Shown here: positions 16,691 through 24,115 of the stretch, in pieces | Numbering within the stretch: the stretch's first letter is position 1 | Layout of the letters: the number at the start of each line of letters is the position of its first letter | Assembly: GCA_003612285.1 (NCBI GenBank) | Contig: RAYE01000010.1 | Coordinates: 45,565 to 109,564 of the forward strand | DNA: 64,000 nucleotides | Origin: a bacterium D16-51 | GTDB lineage: Bacteria; Bacillota; Clostridia; Lachnospirales; Lachnospiraceae | Direction of reading: 5' to 3' | Made by a program: the position numbers and the translations under genes | The notes under the pieces: model-generated | The model's database searches: none | What the model saw: the letters and a program-made list of their open reading frames with translations, nothing else | Told to the model about the DNA's origin: nothing

Positions 16691-18679
16691 TTAACAAATC
16701 TCCGCCCCGGAAGGCATTTTCTTTTCCGGCACCATCAATGCAAGGCTGCCTTCAGCGTCTTCCGCACATAAAAGCATTCCCTCTGATAGGACGCCTGCCA
16801 ACTTAGCCGGTTTTAAGTTTACCAGTACCATAACCTTTTTCCCAACCATTTCTTTTGCAGAATAATACTGCTTAATCCCAGAAACAATCTGCTTTACCTC
16901 ACTGCCAACCCTTACCTGGGAGCAAAGGAGCTTCTTTGACTTTTTCACTTCTTCACAGGCTATAATTTCCCCAACCTGGAACTGCATTTTCATAAAATCA
17001 TCGAATATTATTTCAGGCTTTGCCTCAATATCAATTACCTCTTCTTCTGTTTCCCCTGACTCTGCTTTTACCTCTGCAAGCTGTGCCAGCTTGATTTCCT
17101 CAGCCTTTGCCAATACCTCTTTTAAATCAAGGCGCATAAATAGAATTTCCGGCTTTTCTGTTACCTTTGTCCCAGAAACATATTTCCCAAACACATCCAT
17201 TTCATCTAAGCTGCGTTTTTTGGCATGGAGCTGCCCTAATATCTTTTCTGTTGTATCTGGCATAAATGCTTCTAAAAGGCTGGCCCCAATTGTGATACTT
17301 TCAACCAGGTTATACAATACAGTTGACAGCCGTCCTTTTTTCGTTTCATCCTTTCCGAGTACCCAAGGCTCTGTTTCATCTACATACTTATTGCAGCGTT
17401 TAAAAAGGGAAAAGATTTCTGAAATGGCGTCTGCTACCCGCAGCTTCTCCATGTTCTCTGCCACTTTTTTAGGAACTTCCAGCACTTTTGCCTTCAAATC
17501 TTCATCAACTGCTTCCGTTACCCCTGTATCCTCAATAATGCCGCCAAGATATTTATTGCTCATAGAAACAGTACGGTTCACAAGATTCCCAAGTACATTT
17601 GCAAGGTCAGAATTCATGCGTTCCACCATGAGTTCCCAGCTGATAACGCCGTCATTTTCAAAAGGCATTTCGTGAAGCACAAAATAACGTACCCCGTCTA
17701 CGCCAAAGATATCCGCCAAATCATCTGCATAAATCACATTCCCCTTTGATTTACTCATCTTCCCATCGCCATGCAGCAGCCACGGATGGCCAAATATCTG
17801 TTTCGGCAATGGCAGGTCCAGCGCCATCAGCATAATCGGCCAGTAAATTGTATGGAAGCGCAGGATATCCTTCCCAATCAGATGGAGATCTGCCGGCCAG
17901 AACTTCTCATACAGCTTCGTGCCATCCTCTTCTGTAGTGTGGTTTCCATCCATGTCAAACCCAAGGCCTGTAATATAGTTGCTCAATGCATCCACCCATA
18001 CATAGACAACATGCCCGGGGTCAAAATCTACAGGAACCCCCCACTTAAAGGAAGTACGGGAGACGCAAAGATCCTGAAGCCCTGGAAGCAGGAAATTATT
18101 CATCATCTCATTTTTCCGCGACTCCGGCTGGATAAATTCCGGATGTGTATTAATGTGCTCAATTAACCGGTCCGCATATTTGCTTAATTTCAGGAAATAT
18201 GCCTCCTCCTTGGCGGGCTGGCACTCCCTGCCGCAGTCAGGGCATTTGCCGTCAACTAACTGGGATGAAGTAAAAAATGACTCGCACGGCGTACAATACA
18301 TCCCTTCATAAGTCCCTTTATAGATATCTCCCTGCTCGTACAGCCTTTTAAAAATCTTTTGTATCTGCTTCTCATGATATTCATCTGTTGTCCGGATAAA
18401 TTTGTCATATGACGTATTCATCAAATCCCAAATCGTCTTAATCTGCCCGGATACGTCGTCCACAAACTGCTTTGGCGTAATGCCCGCTTCCTGTGCCTTT
18501 AATTCGATTTTCTGCCCATGTTCATCCGTACCTGTCTGGAAACGTACGTCATATCCCTGCATCCTCTTAAAACGCACAATACTGTCAGCCAATACTGCTT
18601 CATATGTGTTTCCAATATGCGGCTTGCCCGAAGTATAAGCAATTGCCGTTGTCAGGTAAAATGTTTTTTTCTCTTCCAT
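16691..18679 (-). CDS. metG: methionyl-tRNA synthetase
   Basis: 662 residues from ATG 18679, preceded by GGAGGCAGCT. The class I signatures are HIGN (21-24) and KMSKSKG; four cysteines in CTPCESFF and GKCPDCG form the zinc knuckle; the anticodon-binding helical domain is followed by a C-terminal tRNA-binding OB domain (FQVGEIIACEEVKKSKKLL), the dimeric MetRS form. It charges tRNA-Met and initiator tRNA. The ~440-base leader carries a promoter, a methionine T-box, its terminator and then a dispersed double-hairpin repeat, so expression should depend on tRNA charging. Confidence 0.97.
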   Translation of the reverse strand: MEEKKTFYLTTAIAYTSGKPHIGNTYEAVLADSIVRFKRMQGYDVRFQTGTDEHGQKIELKAQEAGITPKQFVDDVSGQIKTIWDLMNTSYDKFIRTTDEYHEKQIQKIFKRLYEQGDIYKGTYEGMYCTPCESFFTSSQLVDGKCPDCGRECQPAKEEAYFLKLSKYADRLIEHINTHPEFIQPESRKNEMMNNFLLPGLQDLCVSRTSFKWGVPVDFDPGHVVYVWVDALSNYITGLGFDMDGNHTTEEDGTKLYEKFWPADLHLIGKDILRFHTIYWPIMLMALDLPLPKQIFGHPWLLHGDGKMSKSKGNVIYADDLADIFGVDGVRYFVLHEMPFENDGVISWELMVERMNSDLANVLGNLVNRTVSMSNKYLGGIIEDTGVTEAVDEDLKAKVLEVPKKVAENMEKLRVADAISEIFSLFKRCNKYVDETEPWVLGKDETKKGRLSTVLYNLVESITIGASLLEAFMPDTTEKILGQLHAKKRSLDEMDVFGKYVSGTKVTEKPEILFMRLDLKEVLAKAEEIKLAQLAEVKAESGETEEEVIDIEAKPEIIFDDFMKMQFQVGEIIACEEVKKSKKLLCSQVRVGSEVKQIVSGIKQYYSAKEMVGKKVMVLVNLKPAKLAGVLSEGMLLCAEDAEGSLALMVPEKKMPSGAEIC

Positions 18680-18707
18680 AGCTGCCTCCAATCATATTCC
18701 TATAAAT

Positions 18708-18790
18708 AAAAAGGGCACCGCCAGCGCTGGTGCCCTAGCAAGAATTGCTTCGCAATTCTTGTCGATAACCACTACGTTACAGCGCAATTT
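18708..18790 (-). repeat. double-hairpin repeat, copy A, inside the metG leader
   Basis: Read on the minus strand: an AAATTGCGCTGTAACG start, hairpin CAAGAATTGC/GCAATTCTTG, then GGGCACC/GGTGCCC with a nine-base loop followed by TTTTTATTT. A near-identical copy lies at 57848-57932 after cysS. The second hairpin with its T-run looks like an intrinsic terminator, yet sits between the T-box and the metG start. Confidence 0.85.
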
Positions 18791-18794
18791 CCTA

Positions 18795-19112
18795 TTAAAT
18801 AAAAAAACCTTTAAGAAAATATCTTAAAGGCGATGATATCGCGTTACCACTTTAATTTATCCCTGCCTCACGGCAGAAACCTCTTCCACTGCATTTCCCC
18901 TGCTCCAGCACACCCTGTCATTGCCCTTAGGGTAAAAAATTTACAGTGTAACACGCTAACGGGCGTACCCGTCGCAGCCTGGCATCCTTTTGATACGTCG
19001 GCAGCGCAGCTCCAAGACCATCTTCCATCATAAAATCAACATTCCCTTTCTCAGCAGCCGGGTTCTCTGTAATGCATCTTATCATGTACTCTTCTCTTCA
19101 CAGCCTTTTAAT
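18795..19112 (-). promoter_or_regulatory. T-box leader for metG (methionine specifier)
   Basis: On the minus strand the leader shows the stem I pattern ACAGAGAACCCGGCTGCTGA, an ATG within the specifier region (TGATTTTATGATGGAAG), the conserved TCTTGGAGCTGC, and the T-box-like AAGTGGTAACGCG before the terminator. T-boxes bind uncharged tRNA and relieve termination. The ATG specifier agrees with the downstream methionyl-tRNA synthetase. Confidence 0.88.
18800..18830 (-). terminator. T-box terminator of metG
   Basis: On the minus strand CCTTTAAGA pairs with TCTTAAAGG and is followed by TTTTTTT. The 5' half lies immediately after the T-box sequence, so antitermination by uncharged tRNA-Met should disrupt it. 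Confidence 0.9.
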
Positions 19113-19122
19113 ATATTGTCCT

Positions 19123-19151
19123 ATTTTAAACGGAAACCCTTTTTTTGTCAA
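19123..19151 (-). promoter_or_regulatory. metG promoter
   Basis: TTGACA (19146-19151 on the minus strand), 17-base spacer, TAAAAT (19123-19128). The 616-bp hairpin element was inserted only about 10-20 bases upstream of its -35 box. Confidence 0.85.
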
Positions 19152-19160
19152 TCCTAAATT

Positions 19161-19796
19161 TACGATTTCTTAGGATAACAGCATTTACTCTTTTCCAATT
19201 TAGACAAGTGATTATTCGCAGTTATCTGTTACTATACTGTGATATGCCTGTATTTTTACCATGCTTTTGTTTTTTTGCTTTCATAAAGTACGCCATGTCC
19301 CCAAAAAGAAGGGCAGGACACGCCTTTAGACAACACAGGCTTTTTAAGAGGAACTTTGCCTTGCATGGTTTTGATGCATATGTGCCTTGCAGCGTTGTCT
19401 GAGCAGTATGCACAGTTTTTAAATTTGCCGAAAGAGGCACGCTTTCGCTACATGACACACGCAGCGGTGCATAATATCCCGGAGAACGGGATATTAGCAC
19501 CGGCGGTGTCAAAAGTGCCCTTTCAGCAAATTTAAAAAACTGTTGCATGGTGCGAGTTTGCGGAAAGGCACATAAATCAAGCATCAAAACCGCAAGGCAA
19601 TTAGTTCCTCTAAAAGCCGTAATGTTGCAAGGCGTGTCCTGCCCTTCTTTTGGGGACACTTTGCAGTTTTTTTGAAGCAAAAAACAGAATGCATAGTAAA
19701 AATACGGGCAAAACAAAGAAAAAAACAGATAACTGCGAATTATCATAAATTTCAAGAATTGGAAAAAAGTAAATGCTGTTACCCTGTACGATTTCT
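19161..19796. mobile_element. 616-bp MITE-like long hairpin element with 10-bp target duplication
   Basis: The element (19171-19786) has imperfect terminal inverted repeats, TAGGATAACAGCATTTACT at the left and its counterpart CAGGGTAACAGCATTTACT at the right, and pairs along most of its length around a 10-bp central stem (TAATATCCCG, 19472-19481 with 19487-19496). The sequence TACGATTTCT is repeated exactly on both sides (19161-19170 and 19787-19796), the mark of an insertion. The 203-codon ORF on the minus strand is a by-product of the hairpin and resembles no transposase. The element separates the divergent metG and radical SAM promoters. Confidence 0.88.
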
Positions 19797-19797
19797 G

Positions 19798-19826
19798 TTG
19801 ACGGATATGAAAAAAAATGATATTAT
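19798..19826 (+). promoter_or_regulatory. promoter of the radical SAM gene
   Basis: TTGACG (19798-19803), 17-base spacer, TATTAT (19821-19826). The -35 box begins two bases after the right target duplication of the hairpin element. Confidence 0.75.
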
Positions 19827-19878
19827 ATTTCAAACAAACGTTTGGAACTTTCGTTCATATCATTCGGAGGTGTAGCAG

Positions 19879-21399
19879 ATGATTTTTCAGGAACATGCAA
19901 CAATCAAACAAAAACTGGAGATTCTTTCGGACGCTGCCAAATATGACGTTGCCTGTACCTCCAGCGGGGTTGGCCGCGATGGGAAAAAAGGCGAAACTGG
20001 CAATACCATGGCGAGCGGCATCTGCCACGCCTTTGGTGCAGACGGGCGGTGCATCTCCCTGCTTAAAATACTTTTTACAAATGAATGCATTTATAATTGC
20101 AAATATTGCATAAACCGCTGTACAAACGATATCCCAAGAGCAACTTTTACACCGGAAGAAATCTGTACGCTCACCATTGAATTTTACCGCAGGAATTATA
20201 TAGAAGGCCTTTTTTTAAGCTCCGGCATTGTAGAATCGCCTGACTACACAATGGAACTGGTCTGCCGGACGCTCCACGACTTACGGACAACCCACCGTTT
20301 TAATGGTTATATCCATTGCAAAGCAATTCCTGGAGCTTCCCAGGAACTTATCGAAGAAGCCGGCTGGTATGCCGACCGCATGAGCATCAACCTGGAACTG
20401 CCAACAGCAAGAGGGCTGCAAGAGCTTGCCCCAAACAAAAGCAGGAAAACGATATTAACCCCGATGCGCCAAATACAAAATGGCATGGCAGAAAGCCGGG
20501 CCGTACTTGGGATGAAAGGAGGAAACCAAAGCGCATACTGGCATACGCAAAAAAGAACAGGCCGCGCACTGCCAGGAACACAAGCTTCTTTATCAGCATC
20601 CCAAAATCTATATGGAAATACAGGCATCACCGAAAAAGGCGCCCATAACAAATCTCTAAAAATGCAGCCTGCCCAGGAAAGCCTGATTCCATCATCAAAT
20701 ACCGGATTAACACAATGGAACCGCAAAGACGTCAGCCGCGGCTTTGTCCCGGCAGGACAGAGCACCCAGATGATTATCGGGGCAACCGGGGAAAGCGATT
20801 ATGAAATTATCGCCGTTACAGAAGCCTTGTACCAGCGCTTTGATTTAAAGCGGGTATTTTTTTCCGCCTTTATCAATGTAAACCAGGACGCCTCCCTTCC
20901 TGCTGTCAACGGACAGCCGCCCCTGCGCCGGGAGCACCGCCTTTATCAGGCAGATTTCCTCCTGCGGTATTATGGTTTCCGTGCTGACGAACTGCTGACA
21001 GAACAGAGACCGTTTTTCAATACATTTTTAGATCCAAAATGCGACTGGGCATTAAGCCACCTGGAGCGGTTCCCCGTAGAAATCAACACGGCAGACTTTG
21101 ACACATTGCTCCGTGTACCGGGAATCGGCACCAAATCAGCGCAACGGATTGTCGCCGCCCGGAAAACAGGAAGCCTTGACTACCATGCGCTGAAAGCAAT
21201 CGGCGTTGTTATGAAGCGGGCAATCTATTTTATCACCTGCAACGGGCAGATGATGTACCGCTTTTTAAAAATAGATGAAGACTATATTACCAGAAACCTT
21301 TTAGAAAATGATACTGATGTAATGAAAGGATTCGACGAAAAAGTAACGTATAAGCAATTGTCACTTTTTGACGCCTTCCCAATGGAAGATTTGCCATAG
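19879..21399 (+). CDS. putative DNA modification/repair radical SAM protein (TIGR03916-like)
   Basis: 506 residues with a clear ribosome-binding site (GGAGGTGTAGCAG). Cys70-xxx-Cys74-xx-Cys77 in NECIYNCKYC is the radical SAM iron-sulfur motif. The C-terminus has a helix-hairpin-helix DNA-binding motif (LLRVPGIGTKSAQRIVAAR). This combination matches the family annotated as a radical SAM protein of putative DNA modification or repair function. An unusually polar, low-complexity stretch of about 85 residues (roughly 195-285) separates APNKSRKTILTPMRQ from FVPAGQSTQMIIGA and may be a lineage-specific insert. The next gene encodes its usual partner, 14 bases downstream. Reaction and substrate are unknown. 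Confidence 0.85.
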   Translation: MIFQEHATIKQKLEILSDAAKYDVACTSSGVGRDGKKGETGNTMASGICHAFGADGRCISLLKILFTNECIYNCKYCINRCTNDIPRATFTPEEICTLTIEFYRRNYIEGLFLSSGIVESPDYTMELVCRTLHDLRTTHRFNGYIHCKAIPGASQELIEEAGWYADRMSINLELPTARGLQELAPNKSRKTILTPMRQIQNGMAESRAVLGMKGGNQSAYWHTQKRTGRALPGTQASLSASQNLYGNTGITEKGAHNKSLKMQPAQESLIPSSNTGLTQWNRKDVSRGFVPAGQSTQMIIGATGESDYEIIAVTEALYQRFDLKRVFFSAFINVNQDASLPAVNGQPPLRREHRLYQADFLLRYYGFRADELLTEQRPFFNTFLDPKCDWALSHLERFPVEINTADFDTLLRVPGIGTKSAQRIVAARKTGSLDYHALKAIGVVMKRAIYFITCNGQMMYRFLKIDEDYITRNLLENDTDVMKGFDEKVTYKQLSLFDAFPMEDLP

Positions 21400-21413
21400 A
21401 AAGGAATGCCAAT

Positions 21414-22202
21414 ATGGACAAGCCAACAAGAATTTATCAATGTGAAAATACAATAGACGGAATTTTTAGCGCTGTTTATGATGCAGGGCTTTCCGGCTAT
21501 GGGCATAAATTCATCCGCATACAGCCAGAACAGGTAAACCAGCCGGAAAATTATGAATTATTTGCAGAATATATCCAAGTCAAAACAGCCCCGGAAAAAA
21601 CAAAAAGCGTCATTGATGCAGTCCGGGAAAAAATATCAGAAAAGGCTTACCATTTTATAATGAGCGCTGTTATTTCCGAATTTCCTGACAAGGGCGATGT
21701 TATTTACCAATTCGTAACCTATGGTTTTACAATCGGGCCAAAAATCTGCAGTGCGCTGCAAATCCCCTGTGTTGAACGGATTTTTGCGATAAACCGCGCA
21801 GTCCAAAATGAAACTCATTTTTTCCGGGAATTTCTGCGCTTCCAGGAAGTGCAAAAAGAGCCCTCCCTGCTGTTAGCAGTCATTGAACCAAGACACCACA
21901 TCATCCCACTGTTGACAGAACACTTTGCAGACCGCTTTATTGAAGAATGGTTTATTATCTACGATGAAGCCCATCTGGAGGCCTCCTTCCACCAAAAAGG
22001 AGGCGGCTGGGAAGTACGGCTCTTAACAAGCGAAGAAGCAAAAAAACTGGAAGAATTATCTGAACAGCAAGAAGAATATGTTGACTTATGGAAAACCTTC
22101 TTTGATAAAATTGTAATTAAGGAAAGAATAAACAAAAAACTGCAGACAAACATGCTCCCACTCCGCTACCGCAAGCATATGACAGAATTTATAGATGAAT
22201 AA
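21414..22202 (+). CDS. TIGR03915-type putative DNA metabolism protein, radical SAM partner
   Basis: 262 residues, soluble, no signal peptide. The order of segments (YDAGLSGYGHKFI near the start; FVTYGFTIGPKI; RFQEVQKEPSLLLAVIEPRH; the C-terminal RYRKHMTEF) fits the TIGR03915/DUF4130 family, which is found next to the TIGR03916 radical SAM protein in many bacteria and shows a remote likeness to uracil-DNA-glycosylase-linked proteins. Joint occurrence suggests the two act on the same DNA lesion or modification. Promoter is shared with the upstream gene; no terminator is seen between them. Confidence 0.82.
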   Translation: MDKPTRIYQCENTIDGIFSAVYDAGLSGYGHKFIRIQPEQVNQPENYELFAEYIQVKTAPEKTKSVIDAVREKISEKAYHFIMSAVISEFPDKGDVIYQFVTYGFTIGPKICSALQIPCVERIFAINRAVQNETHFFREFLRFQEVQKEPSLLLAVIEPRHHIIPLLTEHFADRFIEEWFIIYDEAHLEASFHQKGGGWEVRLLTSEEAKKLEELSEQQEEYVDLWKTFFDKIVIKERINKKLQTNMLPLRYRKHMTEFIDE

Positions 22203-22209
22203 TTTTTGC

Positions 22210-22228
22210 CCTAAAGCATGTTTGAAAT
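22210..22228 (+). repeat. short dispersed motif CTAAAGCATGTTTGAAAT
   Basis: The same 17-19 bases occur inverted at 56289-56307 before cysS; looser forms are at 47898-47916 (CTAGAGCATGTTTGAAGTT) and 23077-23096. All are intergenic. Its role is unknown. Confidence 0.5.
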
Positions 22229-22269
22229 CGTTCTGCAGCAGTGTTTGTGGCATTTCTGCCGCATTTTCA

Positions 22270-22298
22270 TTGAATTTTATTGTAACGTATGGTATGAT
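22270..22298 (+). promoter_or_regulatory. promoter of type I toxin mRNA 1
   Basis: TTGAAT (22270-22275), 17-base spacer, TATGAT (22293-22298). The same bases TTGTAACGT recur inside the spacer of the antisense promoter on the other side of the locus, so the locus is framed by inverted near-copies of one promoter. Confidence 0.75.
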
Positions 22299-22333
22299 AA
22301 CGACATGGGAAACCAGAGAGCCAAGGCGGCATA

Positions 22334-22381
22334 CCCTCCGAAAATCGGAGGGACTACCCCTCCAGACGAAAGAAAGGAGGG
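22334..22381 (+). promoter_or_regulatory. ribosome-binding-site-sequestering hairpins in toxin mRNA 1
   Basis: The leader has CCCTCCG/CGGAGGG (22334-22352) and then CCCTCC (22358-22363) facing the GGAGGG Shine-Dalgarno (22376-22381). The second pairing would hide the toxin ribosome-binding site, a known feature of type I toxin mRNAs. Confidence 0.65.
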
Positions 22382-22388
22382 ATTGCTT

Positions 22389-22469
22389 ATGTTTGTTACA
22401 TACCCTGATTTAATTCAGACCGGAATATTCATATGCACCCTGATTGGATTGTGTTATACAATTTTCTAA
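22389..22469 (+). CDS. putative holin-like toxin (type I toxin-antitoxin system), copy 1
   Basis: A 26-residue peptide, MFVTYPDLIQTGIFICTLIG plus six more residues: a short N-terminal cap and one hydrophobic membrane helix. It matches the small 'putative holin-like toxin' peptides common in Clostridia. GGAGGG lies seven bases upstream and is predicted to be paired in the mRNA leader. A paralogue at 63590-63685 shares VTYxDLIQxGI and nearly the same mRNA layout. Such peptides insert in the cytoplasmic membrane when the antisense RNA is lost. This copy lacks the basic C-terminal tail of its paralogue. Confidence 0.78.
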   Translation: MFVTYPDLIQTGIFICTLIGLCYTIF

Positions 22470-22483
22470 GGGAAAAAGAAATA

Positions 22484-22568
22484 GCCGCCACTACTCACAC
22501 TAGTGACGGCTGATGCAGAAATGCATTAGCTTTACTTCGAGAGTAGGCCGCTTTTCTGGCTTTCCCTT
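22484..22568 (-). ncRNA. antisense RNA antitoxin of toxin locus 1
   Basis: On the minus strand a promoter with TTGAAT (22597-22602), 16-base spacer and TATGAT (22575-22580) points toward the toxin. About 85 bases later a 10-bp hairpin GCCGTCACTA/TAGTGGCGGC (22484-22510) is followed by TATTTCTTTTT, an intrinsic terminator. The RNA would overlap the 3' end of the toxin mRNA. The same promoter-hairpin arrangement recurs at the second locus. Confidence 0.65.
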
Positions 22569-22711
22569 TTTTCTATCATAGCACGTTACAAGATTAATTC
22601 AAGGTATTTTTTGCCGCCCTAATAGGACATCAGGTCTTTTGGTGGTTTCTTTATACATGGATTTCTATCACAAACCGAAAAGACCAGAAAGCAGCATATA
22701 CTTGAATAGAC

Positions 22712-22740
22712 TTTACACCCTACACCAAATCCGCTATAAT
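22712..22740 (+). promoter_or_regulatory. promoter of the 66-residue conserved gene
   Basis: TTTACA (22712-22717), 17-base spacer, TATAAT (22735-22740), 70 bases before the start codon at 22810. Confidence 0.75.
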
Positions 22741-22809
22741 ATTTACAACATGGGGACAAGCTCACGTTTAGCTCGCTGCGTACGCGAGAATAAAAAGGCG
22801 GTGATAATT

Positions 22810-23010
22810 ATGGAGGTATTAGAAGAAATGAGTAAAGAAGAACTTATGAAAATATCTGTTGAAGAATTTTCAAGACTACAAGAATGGATGATAGTATCGC
22901 CAAAAGATTCAGAAGTTTATAAAGGCATGAAAAAGAGATACATTGAATTAAAGGTCATCTTATCAACTTTAAATGTAAACTTAACAGAACTAGACAAAAT
23001 AAAAGAATAA
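22810..23010 (+). CDS. small conserved hypothetical protein
   Basis: 66 residues from ATG 22810 (AAGGCGGTG upstream); the longer in-frame ORF would begin before the promoter. The protein is helical and charged with no membrane segment; segments SVEEFSRLQEWMIVSPKDSE and YIELKVILSTLNVNLTELD look like a two-helix regulatory or phage-derived small protein. I cannot name a family. It has its own strong promoter and lies between the toxin locus and an AGGAACTGT palindrome. Confidence 0.65.
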   Translation: MEVLEEMSKEELMKISVEEFSRLQEWMIVSPKDSEVYKGMKKRYIELKVILSTLNVNLTELDKIKE

Positions 23011-23038
23011 GCAATGCTGTACAGCGTTCAATTTAATT

Positions 23039-23077
23039 AGGAACTGTTAAGAAATTAATTAATTCTTGACAGTTCCT
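23039..23077. repeat. AGGAACTGT palindrome, short form
   Basis: AGGAACTGTTAAGAAATTAAT pairs with its inverted counterpart to give a near-perfect hairpin of about 19 bp. Its outer sequence is identical to the ends of the longer element at 23927-24082, so the two are probably a long and a collapsed copy of one family. Confidence 0.75.
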
Positions 23078-23121
23078 TAGAGCGTGTTTAAAATTACTTT
23101 TCACAACATGTGTCTCACACT

Positions 23122-23904
23122 TTATGGGAGATTTACATCACCTATTTTTCTACAGTCCCTTACTAAACACAAAACTTCCTTTGCAAACTGGCGGACTATC
23201 CCCTCTTCCATTTCCATATTCCTGCCTTTGGCATAGCACTCTGCAGCACTCATAACAACAGGATGATATTTTTCAGGCAAATGTTCCATCCCCCACTTTC
23301 CACCCTCTTCCTTAGAAAGATACAAACCATCTTTTAAAAACGCCAATACCCTGCACAAATTCAGCGTAATATACACCGGCTCTTCCATAATATCCTGTTC
23401 TGCATTTTCAATATCCTCATAAATACTATCAATATAATGTTCGCGGGGAACTGGTGCAAATACACTGTCGACCGGTTCTCCATACAGTACAATCCCATAT
23501 TTACGAATCATTGTAAAATGAGCTGCCAAATCTTTATCTTCACCATTCATATTTTCTACATAATCCTGCGGCGCAGACTGATACCAGTGTAGGTGTACAG
23601 GCGAAAAATGCAATTCAAATGGAGTTGGATACAAAAAAGGACGGCAGTATTCCTTCTTTACAACACTAATTTCCAGCCCTTTTTCCGGCGCTTTTTTATT
23701 AAACTCCACAATCCGTTCCATAAACTCCAGTTTTTGTATATCGGAAATATCTTCTTTTATAATGACAATCAAATCAATATCACTTTTCTCAGGGTGAAAG
23801 CATCCCATAGCCATAGAGCCATGCAAATATACTCCAACAAGATTTGCCATAAATATTTCCTTACATTGTCCTGCTATACCATCTAAAATGTTTTGATATT
23901 GCAT
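23122..23904 (-). CDS. AadA-like nucleotidyltransferase with DUF4111 domain
   Basis: 260 residues. GVYLHGSMAMGCF and SDIDLIVIIK give the GS...DxD triad (Gly29-Ser30, Asp42, Asp44) of the polymerase-beta nucleotidyltransferase fold, followed by a helical DUF4111-like C-terminal domain as in streptomycin/spectinomycin adenylyltransferases. Resistance to aminoglycosides is possible but not proven from sequence; many chromosomal members have unknown targets. It is on the same strand as the STM4013-4015 cluster but separated from it by a palindromic element, so cotranscription is doubtful. Confidence 0.78.
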   Translation of the reverse strand: MQYQNILDGIAGQCKEIFMANLVGVYLHGSMAMGCFHPEKSDIDLIVIIKEDISDIQKLEFMERIVEFNKKAPEKGLEISVVKKEYCRPFLYPTPFELHFSPVHLHWYQSAPQDYVENMNGEDKDLAAHFTMIRKYGIVLYGEPVDSVFAPVPREHYIDSIYEDIENAEQDIMEEPVYITLNLCRVLAFLKDGLYLSKEEGGKWGMEHLPEKYHPVVMSAAECYAKGRNMEMEEGIVRQFAKEVLCLVRDCRKIGDVNLP

Positions 23905-23926
23905 TCCACTGTCCTCTCTTTCTGTT

Positions 23927-24082
23927 GGGAACTGTTAAGAAATTAAATGAACAAGTTGCGAAGGATGTTTTTTCAAGCGCAAAGAAAAAAACGCAGGTGT
24001 AGTGGGCTACAGCGAGGCTTTTTGATGCAGCGATTGGAAAAACAGGCAAGCAAGTTGTTCAAATTAATTCTTAACAGTTCCT
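23927..24082. repeat. 156-bp AGGAACTGT palindromic element
   Basis: Arms of about 34 bp (GGAACTGTTAAGAAATTAA at the left; its inverted partner AATTAATTCTTAACAGTTCC at the right) flank an interior that is itself imperfectly palindromic around TGTAG-TGGG-CTACA. No coding potential. Related short copies are at 8225-8260, 23039-23077 and 41604-41658. It sits where the radical SAM genes of STM4011-4015 clusters would be expected. Confidence 0.8.
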
Positions 24083-24115
24083 TACTCCCCACAATCAGCG
24101 GCGCTCAGTCAAATC

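Noticed and set aside
19222..19833. 203-codon minus-strand ORF
   Set aside because: It runs through both arms of the 616-bp hairpin element, has no ribosome-binding site and resembles no protein family; its length follows from the inverted-repeat composition.
23122..23904. Acquired aminoglycoside resistance gene
   Set aside because: The fold and DUF4111-like domain fit, but base composition is like the neighbours and no known resistance allele is recognisable, so it is described only as a nucleotidyltransferase.
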